From Gracilaria domingensis (lineage: Eukaryota; Rhodophyta; Florideophyceae; Gracilariales; Gracilariaceae), in contig VCMS01000225.1 of assembly GCA_022539475.1 (NCBI GenBank), forward strand, positions 1 through 64,000: a stretch of DNA of 64,000 nucleotides, read 5' to 3'. The stretch's first letter is position 1, and each line of letters begins with the position of its first letter. Made by a program: the position numbers and the translations under genes. Shown piece by piece: positions 18,095-27,669 of this stretch. Below the pieces are notes generated by a model. It saw only the letters and a program-made list of their open reading frames with translations, was not told the origin of the DNA and ran no database searches.

Positions 18095-21000
18095 TTGTCA
18101 CAAGCTATGAGAGAATCTCCGGAGAAAAGTGAGCTAGAAGTCTTCAGACTTTTCTGTCACAAACTGTCACAGATACAGAAGCAACTTGACCCAGCCTATC
18201 GGACAGACAACTTTTTGAGGGACCAGCTTATCATATCAGCTGATACTACTCAGATAGCGCAATCACTCCGCGAACGCGTGCCGGCTACTTCGCAAGAAGC
18301 TAGGAGTCGAATTGCGACCTTTCTGTCCAGTGAACCGAGATCAGCGGAGGCCTTCTTTTCATCCCACGACAATGGTTCTGGCAGTTTGCATGCTGTCCAT
18401 TACAGTCTCGGAAACCGATACGGTGGTGGCGCGAGAAAAATGTTGAAGGGACAAGGAAGAAGGAGAAAGACGAATGGATATCAGAGAAGACTTTCCTCCA
18501 AGTGGCTCTCAGGGCGCAAAGGATGCTATGTATGCGGTGAGAATCATCTCGCCCGAACTAGGCACAGTGCTCAAGAGATTCGAGCTGCTCTTGACAGGAT
18601 GAAGAATAGCAAGCCCTCTGCTTATGTTACAGTTGAGGATCTTGCGAATATCGTGAACGAGCTCACTACAGCAGAAGATAGGGAAGACGACGAAGATGAG
18701 GTTGATTTTGTGTATTCCAGTGACAGCGACGCAGAAAGTAACGAAGAGGAAACCGCTCATATTGTCGAGGATGAAATGAAGCAGTATGGAGTAGATGAAG
18801 TTTATCTTTCGAACGCATCATTTGTACATGGACTTGGATTTCAGAGAGACTTGGAAACCGCATTGGCTGTGATGGAGAAGGAACTCGGAAAAGGAGAACT
18901 CGATAGTTTTGATGGCATTTACATCGATACTTGTGCCAACAAGTCTTCCGTAATGTCTTATTCTCAATACAAGGCATACTGCAGACAATTTGATGTCCCA
19001 TGTCAGATTGAGAGAAACAATACCAGGAGACTTCGAGGGTTGGGGGGAAACCGTCAATCGATTGGAACTGCGACGATCCCTATTCCCTTTAAGGATCTGA
19101 ATCTTGTTATTGACGTGACATTCCAGATAGTTGAAGACAAGATCCCCACACTTCTAAGTATGAAAGACATGGTGGACAACGGTTTAGAAATTAGCCTACA
19201 GCGAAGAGAGGTTATGTTCAAACATCTAAGGCAACCGTTGACCTTCAAGAACTACTTCTTGATCCACAACTGGAAGCGTGGAGACCTTAGTTTTTCTCTT
19301 TACACCGAGTCGGAAATGAGAAAACTGCATCGTGTATTCGGGCATCCCAGTGTTCAAGCGTTTACGAACCTTCTCAAGCGCGCTAGACCTAGTGAAATGA
19401 ATCGAGAAGTTCGTGAAGCAATTATAAATCTCACAAAGGAATGTATAACTTGCACTTTGAATTCCTCGAGACCGAGAAGATTCAAGGTCACTGTGGGTAC
19501 GGATAACCAACGCTTCAATCACATTGTGGCTGTGGACATTATGTACATAAATGGAAAGCCAATTCTTCATGCAGTGGATGAAGCCACCCATTTCAACGCT
19601 GCTGCTTTCTTAAAGCGCGTCAAATCTGCTGACGTATGGAAAGCTCTACTGCGCTGCTGGTCAAGACTCTACTTGGGACCACCAGATTTTCTCCGTATTG
19701 ACCAAGGGAGCAACTTCGTGTCGAAGGAGTTCATAGACCACGCTGATGCAGAAGGTATTACTATTCTCCCGTCGCCGATTGAATCCCCATCAACCATGTC
19801 CCACGTTGAAAGATACCACGCACCACTGCGCGTTGCGTATTCCAAGATTAGGGCTTCATTGCCTCGCAGTACGGAAACAGACGCGGATTGTCTTCAGATG
19901 GCAATCAAGTCTGTCAACGATACAGTGGGACCCGAAGGTCTTTGCCCAACGCTTCTGGTATTTGGGTCCATATCCCGTCCTGCCAGGCGTACTCCAGCAG
20001 AAACGCAACTGCAAAGAGCAAGAGCGATAGACCAAGGCATAGATGCAGTACGGAAAGAGCAAGCTCGTAGGAAAGTTGCCTTTGCTTTGAAACATGACAA
20101 AGGACCCAAGGCAGGTGAGAAAAGCAAGGAACTCTCTACTCTCCCGGCTGGTGCTCCTGTGTACGTCTATCGTGATTCATCTAAGAGTTGGGAGGGACCA
20201 TTCAATTTCATTCATCTTGATGTAGAAACGGTCGTAGTTCAGCTTCCTCACGGGAGAAGGACTTTCCGTTCAAACGTAGTGAAAGCCGCTACTGGTTCAA
20301 CATTCAGTCCTGGAGGTGAGCAAAAGGGTACGGGTGAACTCGGCAAAAAGAAAGTGGAGGAAGGGGTAATGTTCTCGTCTAACGACGTTCTCACTGCTTT
20401 GTTTGGCGAGCCTACATGTACTACTGATTTGTCAAATTCGAGTGACGTCCATGACTTTAAGAATTCCAGAGAGAAAGAATTGAAAGGGTTACTCGCTCGT
20501 GGAACATTCGAAGAAGTGGATGTGGATTCTATTCCTGATGGAACGAGAATATATGGGTCGCGATGGGTCGATGTATTGAAGACTGTAGACGGAAAGGTCA
20601 CGGAGAAATCCAGATTGGTAGCCCAAAACTACCGCGATAGAGGTGCTCTTGATATCGCCACTAAGTCTCCGACTGTCAGTCGTCTCGCTCAGCGAATTGC
20701 ATTTGTGTTATCTGCAATGACTCCGGGACATTCATCGTACATACGTGATATCTCTCAAGCGTATATACAATCGGAGTCACTGATTGAAAGGAAGATCTAT
20801 CTCCGCCCACCATCTGAGCTCGGACTCTCGCCCCGAAAGGTATTGCGAGTAATGAAACCACTCTATGGTATCCCTGAAAGTGGGTTGCATTGGTTTCTTA
20901 CATATCATGGTCACCACATTCATAAGCTCAATATGACACCTACAAGAGGCGATACTTGCTTACTGTACAAGAGAAATGAGAAGGAGCTAGAAGGAGTGAC

Positions 21001-21940
21001 TATCCTTCAAGTCGATGACTCATTTGGTCATGGGACACCACGCTTTCTTGATGATGAAGACCGAGAAGCTGAAAAGTTCAAGTCTAAGCCACGCGTAAAC
21101 TTGAAGAATGGAGAATCATCAACCTTCAATGGGGTAACGATTCGCAAGAATTCTGAGGAGGGGCTTCAAATTCTACAGAGTGACAAGCTTCGTGCCCTCA
21201 AGATTCCAGAGTCTCAGTCCGAATTTGCTAGCGTACGTGCTCAAGTTCAGTACATTGGCTGTTGCACACGCCCGGACCTCTGTGCTGCTGTTCAGCTTCT
21301 GGCAAGTTCAGTCACGAATCCTTTGCCAACACACTACCGCGCTATGAAGAAAGTAATTGAAAGGTGTCATGAGACAGCTGACGTCGGTTTGAAGTTTGTG
21401 CCGCTTAACTTGGAATCGATTCGACTCGTGCTATTCACGGATTCATCTTTCGCTAACGCAGACGGTATGAAGTCGCAGTTGGGATTTGTATTGCTGCTTG
21501 TTGATGGCAACAACCACGCTAATATCATTCATTATAGCAGTGCACGATGCAAACGAGTGGTTCGAAGCGTCATGGCTGCTGAGATACACGCTCTCGTGTA
21601 CGGTTTTGACAGCGCCTTCGTTGCTAAAGATATATTAGAAGAAGTGTTGGGCATGAAGATATTGATAGATGCCTATGTTGACTCAAGGACTTTGTTCAAT
21701 GTTGTGGCTAAGAATGGGTCTACTCTTGAGAAGAGATTGCAGATCGACGTTTTTGCTCTCAAGCAGAGTCATTCTATTGGAGAATTACGATATCTCGCGT
21801 GGATACCTGGCTCTGAAAACGCTGGAGATGGATTGACGAAAGGATTGGTGCATGACAGTCATCCGTTATGGAAAATTTTGATGACGAACAAACTTGTACT
21901 GAATCCCTCTGGATGGATAGAGGGCACTCGCTCGTGCTAG
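18095..21940 (+). CDS. Copia Gag-Pol part: protease, integrase, RT, RNase H
   Basis: One open frame of 1281 codons, continuous with gag except for the stops upstream. Order: gag tail; degenerate zinc knuckle 'CYVCGENHLARTRHS' (final Cys replaced); protease motif D-T-C-A (18926-18937) instead of D-S/T-G-A; integrase zinc region 'HRVFGHPSVQ...CITC'; integrase core with Asp in 'AVDIMY', Asp in 'RIDQGSNF' and Glu in 'SHVERYH' (35 residues between the last two); RT with 'RWVDVLKTVDGKVTEKSRLV', 'LYGIPESGLHW' and Q-V-D-D (21008-21019) in place of Y-V-D-D; RNase H with 'LFTDSSFANADG', 'AAEIHALVYG' and 'YVDSRTL'. It ends 49 nt before the 3' LTR, after which a purine-rich tract precedes the LTR. The polyprotein makes and inserts cDNA. 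Coding looks intact from 18095, so it may be recently active. Confidence 0.92.
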   Translation: MSQAMRESPEKSELEVFRLFCHKLSQIQKQLDPAYRTDNFLRDQLIISADTTQIAQSLRERVPATSQEARSRIATFLSSEPRSAEAFFSSHDNGSGSLHAVHYSLGNRYGGGARKMLKGQGRRRKTNGYQRRLSSKWLSGRKGCYVCGENHLARTRHSAQEIRAALDRMKNSKPSAYVTVEDLANIVNELTTAEDREDDEDEVDFVYSSDSDAESNEEETAHIVEDEMKQYGVDEVYLSNASFVHGLGFQRDLETALAVMEKELGKGELDSFDGIYIDTCANKSSVMSYSQYKAYCRQFDVPCQIERNNTRRLRGLGGNRQSIGTATIPIPFKDLNLVIDVTFQIVEDKIPTLLSMKDMVDNGLEISLQRREVMFKHLRQPLTFKNYFLIHNWKRGDLSFSLYTESEMRKLHRVFGHPSVQAFTNLLKRARPSEMNREVREAIINLTKECITCTLNSSRPRRFKVTVGTDNQRFNHIVAVDIMYINGKPILHAVDEATHFNAAAFLKRVKSADVWKALLRCWSRLYLGPPDFLRIDQGSNFVSKEFIDHADAEGITILPSPIESPSTMSHVERYHAPLRVAYSKIRASLPRSTETDADCLQMAIKSVNDTVGPEGLCPTLLVFGSISRPARRTPAETQLQRARAIDQGIDAVRKEQARRKVAFALKHDKGPKAGEKSKELSTLPAGAPVYVYRDSSKSWEGPFNFIHLDVETVVVQLPHGRRTFRSNVVKAATGSTFSPGGEQKGTGELGKKKVEEGVMFSSNDVLTALFGEPTCTTDLSNSSDVHDFKNSREKELKGLLARGTFEEVDVDSIPDGTRIYGSRWVDVLKTVDGKVTEKSRLVAQNYRDRGALDIATKSPTVSRLAQRIAFVLSAMTPGHSSYIRDISQAYIQSESLIERKIYLRPPSELGLSPRKVLRVMKPLYGIPESGLHWFLTYHGHHIHKLNMTPTRGDTCLLYKRNEKELEGVTILQVDDSFGHGTPRFLDDEDREAEKFKSKPRVNLKNGESSTFNGVTIRKNSEEGLQILQSDKLRALKIPESQSEFASVRAQVQYIGCCTRPDLCAAVQLLASSVTNPLPTHYRAMKKVIERCHETADVGLKFVPLNLESIRLVLFTDSSFANADGMKSQLGFVLLLVDGNNHANIIHYSSARCKRVVRSVMAAEIHALVYGFDSAFVAKDILEEVLGMKILIDAYVDSRTLFNVVAKNGSTLEKRLQIDVFALKQSHSIGELRYLAWIPGSENAGDGLTKGLVHDSHPLWKILMTNKLVLNPSGWIEGTRSC

Positions 21941-21989
21941 CATATGTTGGAAACAATCTCCGATTTGTTTCGAAAGAGAAAACTTGGAG

Positions 21990-22425
21990 TGTAGAACGAT
22001 CGAGACACGCAAGAGTGTTACGAGAGGTTTCCACCGACACCTGTAGCAACGTAATCAATTGCCTTGATCTACATCTTGTAAGGTGTGGCAATCTGTTTGC
22101 GTCTACAGCATTCTACTCTCAGAGGACATTGTCCTCTGTCTGGATTTGGATCTTTATAAGACACCGCTCTCTCTCTTTGTGAGAGAGTCCACACACATCA
22201 TCATTAACAATATATTTCTTCTGCTTCTTGAAAGCTATATTGTCGTTTCCACGACTCTTATTGTCAAGCAGCCTTTCGGAGGCCGCCACTGACCGCAAGC
22301 AGCTCTTTGAGGGCCGCCACTGCATAGAGGCTCAGCCTTTTGAAGGCCGGACGCCTACTCCACTCTCCCTACCATCTCTGTCCCTACCAGCGCAGTGTAC
22401 TCTGTTTTGGTTCTGGGATTCGACA
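21990..22425 (+). repeat. 3' LTR of the nested copia element
   Basis: 436 bp, TGTAGA...TCGACA, preceded by the purine-rich GAAAGAGAAAACTTGGAG. A TATA-like box lies at about 22152-22161. It shows the undisturbed sequence across the site where the DNA transposon entered the 5' LTR. Confidence 0.95.
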
Positions 22426-25423
22426 GAACTGGAGCCTCTTGGATCTTCCTGATTTTCTCCATATCCACAGACACGCCATCCGAGTCTACGACATGACCCA
22501 GAAGGTTTATCTTTGGTTGGGCAAAGAAACACTTAGATATCTTCAACTTCAGTCCATGAGACGAAATCTTCTCTAGAACAGCTCTAACGTGTTCAACGTG
22601 TTCCGCCAGAGTCTTCGAAAAGATCACCACGTCGTCAATGTAGACTCTTGTGAAAGGGATTTGACGGACGATAGAGTCCATCATTCTCTGGAATGTGGCA
22701 GGCGCGTTCATGAGACCAAATGGCATAACTTCAAACTGGAATGAGCCTTGACGACAGACAAAGGTGGTTATTTCCTTGCATTTCTCAGACATGCGGATCT
22801 GCCAATATCTGGAGAATAAGTCAAGAGTGGTGAAGTACTTGGCTCCACGGAGGTCGTCAAAGATCTGTTTCATGTATGGCAAAGGCCAACGATCTGGCGT
22901 CATCACGCGGTTCAACGCACGATAATCCACGCAAAAGCGAGTCTTTCCATCTTTCTTCGTAGCAATGACAACTGGAAAGGACCAAGGAGAGTTGCTCGGC
23001 CTGATGATCCCTGCAGAAAGCATCTTGTCCAATTCCTTCTTGACAACGTCTTCATGCCTGGGTGGGAGACGCCGAACTCGGGAATGAATCGGGACATCTG
23101 TTTCCAACGAGAATTCATGCATAATTGGAACATGTGAAGGACGGAGGTCATACAGAGACCAGGCAACAACTTCGAAATCAGTTAGCGAAGCTAATAGAGC
23201 TTTCTGAACGTCCTCAGGGAGGTGGGATAGACGTTCCAGAATAATACGATTATGCTCTTGCTCAACCTCATCTTCTTTTGACTGCGGTGACGCAGGGTCA
23301 TCCAAAACGCAAAAAAAGTTCTCCATCTGCTGAGACTCATCCGGAGAATCCAAGTCAAACTGGTTATAATCGGCAGGTGCAACGATTGGCGGAATTGGAT
23401 TAGCATCATCGGAATCATCCATGACTAATTCAGGGAGCTCTTCATTCTCTTCCCGTGGAAGACCCTGATCATGACTGTCCGACGGTGCATCACTAGAATC
23501 GGGGCGAGAAAACCACTGCTCTTGACCTTCGAGGTCAAGGAAAAGATATGATTGCAAATCATTGTCGATGTCGAGTGTGAATCGCGCACCGACTGGCAAC
23601 TCTGATGCCTCCCGGGGTAGTGAATCTCCGGGCCGCAACGGTGGAAAACGACGATGAACTCGAAGATTAAGTGTCCCTGCTGGCTGGTCCGGTCCACTAC
23701 TGTCGAGAAGTACGACATCATCTCTAATCGGAATTGTCAATATCGGGTCGACACGCTCCGAATAAGCTGAGTCTCCAGAAGAAGTATCGTTTTCCTCTGC
23801 ACCTTTGAATCGTCGATTCTCATCTGTGACAGCATCATCTTCTTCCTCAGCCTCAGCATTAATTTGAAGCTGGGATGCCAACTGGGCTCATTCCTCGGAC
23901 GCAACTTCTGTCTCATCTGGTCCGTGGGCGTGCACGTCATTCGTGAATGCGTCGCGAAAGACAATCTCTTCTGCTCGTCTCTCGGAACTGGCATAACCTG
24001 GGACTTCTAAGGCAGGAGCGGGAGGGGCGACAGGTCCATTCTGAGTGGTTTCTTCCTCTCCTTCTGAATCAGGCTGGTCTTCTTCAGAATCAGACTCAGG
24101 GGGCTGTTCTGGGGAATCAGTGATCATCACAAGGTTCTCCGTACGACTGAAATCCAAAGTGCAATCTTCTGGGAGACAGTCACTCTTCATGTGAGTTAAG
24201 ACCAATTCATCCTCGTCATCAGATTCGGAATCAGACGAGAGTGGAACTGCACTGGAGTCAGAAGTGAAGTCCTCACTGTCAGTACCATAAAGTGCGGTGT
24301 ACTGCTCGAGACCTGTTCTGTCGTAGTCAAGTCCAAGAGTGATTGACTTTCCATCAGGTTTCATCTTCACTTGCTGAGTTCCAAGATCCAAACAAGCTTG
24401 AAGCATTTCCAAAGAGGGGCAACCAATGATAACTTCAAATGGAGTTCCTTTCACGACAAGGAAGTCCAGGGGAACTACGACTGAAGCAAACTTCACTGGG
24501 ACTTCTTTGAGAATACCCAAACATTCGGAAGTACTTCCATCAGCCAGGGTGATCTTCTTCTCTGTCACCGCTGGTTTGACAGAAAGCTTCTCTGCAAGAC
24601 TGGCAGACATAATGTTAGGAACCGCCCCTGAGTCGAGCAACGCCTGTGTACCCAAGCCGTATATCTTACCTTGAACGACTTTCAGACGACGGGTCTTCAC
24701 ATCTGTATCTGCGTAGGCCGTGGTCCTAGTAGACCTTCGAGCAGAAATGAGACGACGAATACTCTTCTTCGCATCGTCAGCATCCCCTCGAAGTAACTGT
24801 CCAAAGGTCAAACCAGAGGGGGCATTGGCCAATTCTTCGTAGACATTGTACTTGCCCACGTGTTCCTGAAGCTTAACCATGCTCGAGGAACTCTTTCGGA
24901 CTCCATACCTACGTGTCTTGATCTTCTTGGTTTGTGCGGAACGGACACGTCTACTACCGTCCTCTTGAGACTGGGCAGTGTTCGGGAACATGACCGGCCA
25001 AATTCCACTGAGCTCTCCCGTACGAGCTTGCTTCGAAAGTGGGGTTCCATCTGCAGCTCTCTTAGCTGTATTCACAAAGTCATCGTCATGCTTTTGCTCC
25101 GTGATGACAGAGACATGATTCTGTTTCTCATGCTGTTCTGAAGATGAAGGGGAATCTTGCACCCTAAGCTTTTCTTCAGACTGCGATTCACTCCTCGCGT
25201 TCTCAAACTTCACTTCGCGCGAGTTGTCATTGGGTGATCTCTTCCAGCATGTATTCTCTGAATGGCCGAATTTACCGCACCGGACGCAACGAATGTCACG
25301 ATGAGGGTTCAACTCACATCTGATGGAAGTTTGTCCTGGCTGTCGGCAATACGAACACATACGATCGCCACCTTGACGGTTAGTCGACTGAGAGGACTGA
25401 CTCTTTTTCATCATCAGAGACAA
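22426..25423 (-). pseudogene. Gypsy zinc knuckles, protease and RT (interrupted)
   Basis: Minus strand, one frame from 25423 down to the copia junction at 22426, with TGA at 23888-23890. The first part has two knuckles: 'CSYCRQPGQTSIRC' (His replaced by Gln) and an intact 'CVRCGKFGHSENTC'. Then comes an aspartic protease motif 'LLDSGAVPNIMS' (near 24624-24635) and a long acidic linker. After the stop is the reverse transcriptase: 'FCVDYRALNRVMTPDRWPLP', 'TTLDLFSRYWQI', 'GLMNAPATFQRMM' and the catalytic Y-I-D-D (22631-22642), then 'LLGHVVDSDGV'. The frame continues at 3629 on the other side of the nested copia element. Catalytic residues are kept. Confidence 0.92.
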
Positions 25424-25432
25424 ATGCGCAAG

Positions 25433-26095
25433 CTAGTCAGATAACTCATTTACTTTGTCCTCAAGGACATCAGTTGAAGACTGCGCCTGCTTCTTTGGCT
25501 TCTGTAGAACGTGCTTGGCCGGGAGAAGAGCATTAAGGGCTCCGTATAAACCTAGGGTCTTCTTCCTGGAGACAAATGATTTCACGACTTCTCTTAGAGA
25601 ATTGTAGTTCTCAGCACCACGAAACATTACAAACTGCGCCAAGTCCGCAAATTCCATGATGGCTTGACGAAGGAGGCCGAACTTGGCCTCAGAGTTGAAC
25701 CCAGCCTTCTCAAAACAGCTGTCCATCTCTTTCATCGACCCGAGCAGATCTGTATAATCCAAACGTGAAGAAACTGCACGGCGAATTTTCCCTTCAGGTA
25801 CCTCACTTGGACCAAAGCTATCAATCAGCGACGAATTAACTGCGTTGTAATCTCTTGCTTCTGTGGCCAGAGAACCATCTTCAGCATAGGTCTCGTAATA
25901 GAAATCGAATGCCTCGCCTTCCAAAAAACCAAGAAGGCCAAGAGCACGTTCTTCTTCAGTCTTGCCAGACATTGCAAAATTCTCATAAAGGAAAGAGAAC
26001 TTTCTCACATCGACGGAAGAACCATCGAAATTAACTGTAGAGGAGGATGCTTCATTAGGTTGGCGCCCTCCTCGAGAGTACCATCTGGACGTCAT
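25433..26095 (-). pseudogene. Gypsy gag, N-terminal part
   Basis: Minus strand, ATG at 26093-26095, 220 codons to TAG at 25433-25435; the same frame continues immediately into the zinc-knuckle ORF, so gag and pol formed one polyprotein. The protein is helical, with 'FSFLYENFAMSGKTEEERAL' and 'AFDFYYETYAEDG', in line with the capsid region of gypsy gag proteins (retrotransposon gag fold). The leader between the LTR and this ATG is about 540 nt. Confidence 0.8.
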
Positions 26096-26635
26096 TTTGG
26101 TGGCAAACGACGCGAGTGTTTACAGATCCTTACACTTGCCTCTCGTAGCAGAAAGAGAGTCAGGGTAGAACAACCAGCCACTCAAAAAGACCAACGTGGA
26201 CCCAGAATCCACCAAAGAAATAAACGTTGTATGTCCAGGGGAAGATCCCAGGGCAAAGAAGGAAAAAGGACAAACTAGTGGATGGACAACCACCAGTCAA
26301 AAGAAAACGAACAACGGACAACAACAAACTGCACGCGAATTCTGCAGCCAAGCCTATCTCTGCGCGTCCAGAGACAAGCGTATAGACTTCTTACGAGACG
26401 TCCCAAGGAGAGTTACTAACTGAAGATAAGCCTTCACTCTATGCCCAAGCTAGTCCCTCGCAGAAGACGTTACGCGGCACTCAAAGAAAACCCAACGGAC
26501 AGCTTCCCGTCCAGCGCCAAAGTCCGTGTAGCACCAGGTCTCTCGACCGACACCGTTATCCGAGCCGAAGCTCCGGTGGGGCTCACTGACGACAGAAGCG
26601 CCTTTGGTACACACTACCCGATTCCCGTCCACGCC
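26096..26635 (-). other. Gypsy 5' untranslated leader
   Basis: Sits between the 5' LTR and gag ATG on the minus strand. Next to the LTR, minus-strand GGCGTGGACGGGAATCGGG is a possible primer-binding site resembling the complement of a tRNA T-arm and acceptor stem; it lacks the usual leading TGG for the CCA end. No other gene is seen. Confidence 0.55.
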
Positions 26636-27146
26636 TAGGGCGCTTCGACTAGTACTGGGTTATCTGTTGAGTAGAGCAGTGCTCGCACAAAACGCGCAAA
26701 CACAAAAGATGTTAGAAAGGCACAGAGGCCTAGACGCAGTAGTAACTTACTTAGCTGCACTGCCCAAGATATTGGGTAAGGTTGATACAATAAGAAATAT
26801 GATGAACGCAATGTTGTCTTGGGTCGAGACACTGTCTGGCGTCTTGATGACCCTTTATATAGGGTTCTGAACCCTTCTAGTGGGCTCAGAAATGCATACT
26901 AACATAATAGTTACTATATTAACGCAGTGCTACTCCTACATGTAGAATAGTAGGCACCACCTGAGTGCAGAGAGCGCCCATTGGCTGATTTAGCACACGT
27001 GTGGTTGCACTAGAGCAATCCACGTGTGCCAAGTCACGTTGGGCACTCTGTTGTACGAACAGGTATGCAAAGCCTATTTATAATTACAATGTAGAACAGC
27101 GCATAAAGCGACATCAATGCAAATCGTAGCAGTCCCACTTCACACA
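26636..27146 (-). repeat. 5' LTR of the gypsy element
   Basis: 511 bp, matching 1181-1691. This is the promoter-bearing LTR for the minus-strand element. Confidence 0.92.
26853..26863 (-). promoter_or_regulatory. TATA-like box in the gypsy 5' LTR
   Basis: Minus-strand CCTATATAAAGG-like sequence, also present in the other LTR at about 1398-1408. Its position inside the LTR, pointing toward gag, fits the core promoter. Confidence 0.55.
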
Positions 27147-27386
27147 ATGCAGGCTGAAAATTAAGCTCGTACCGCCCATAAAGTGGCACAGTTTTAAGCG
27201 TGTAGCTCTCGCTGTCACGCACGAAACGGACGACGGTGAAGAAGAGAAAATTTTCTTCGGGAGCAAAAAATTTATTGAAGTTGGGTTTCACTGGTCTGTG
27301 CCAATAGGGAAACGCTTATGTGGTGCTGCATAGCCTCATCAACGTACCCTTGGTAACGAGCGAAGCGAGTTGCGGTACGATGTTGA

Positions 27387-27628
27387 TGGCGATCAGCTCT
27401 ACAGCTGGCAATCCGACTGACGTATCCGACCGATTGCCCTCCGATGCAATCGGGATTCGGCACCTCCCCTGAAGCATTGAGCTTCGGCTCCCTACCTAAC
27501 AGGCGACTAGCGCCACCACAATAAACGGGCTCCGGCCCCAGCATTCCTGACATACCTGACATACTCACCCCGCTTTCACGCGCCTTACCTCTCTGCGAGC
27601 TAGCAGCCAGCATTCCACTAGGAGACCA
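27387..27628 (+). repeat. 5' LTR of the older copia element
   Basis: Shares a colinear run with 33133-33375, including 'ccctacctaacaggcgacta' and 'cagcattcctgacatacctg'. Gag starts 42 nt downstream. Confidence 0.85.
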
Positions 27629-27669
27629 GCATTCGAATGATCCTCTTTTGGAAGTAGCTTTATTCAATT

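Larger units (their letters stand above)
3630..22425 (+). mobile_element. Ty1/copia LTR retrotransposon inserted in gypsy pol
   Basis: The 436-bp 3' LTR is at 21990-22425. The 5' LTR has the same total length but is split into 3630-3852 and 16740-16952 by a later DNA insertion. LTRs begin TGT and end ACA. The insertion is flanked by the perfect 5-bp duplication GAACT (3625-3629 and 22426-22430). The internal part encodes gag, a protease motif, integrase, then reverse transcriptase/RNase H, which is the Ty1/copia order, on the plus strand. I saw about five LTR mismatches, so it is younger than the gypsy host element. Coding is broken only by two in-frame stops. Confidence 0.95.
1181..27146 (-). 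mobile_element. Ty3/gypsy LTR retrotransposon, split by nested insertions
   Basis: LTRs of 511 bp lie at 1181-1691 (3' LTR) and 26636-27146 (5' LTR); I count about 13 mismatches between them. On the minus strand the internal part reads gag, zinc knuckles, aspartic protease, reverse transcriptase, RNase H, integrase, which is the Ty3/gypsy order. Pol is interrupted between 22425 and 3630 by a copia element. The reading frame of the RT thumb/connection resumes exactly across the 5-bp target duplication, so both halves belong to one insertion. All internal pieces share one frame and are broken only by six in-frame stops. No target duplication around the outer LTRs was evident. It is not autonomous now. 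Confidence 0.93.
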
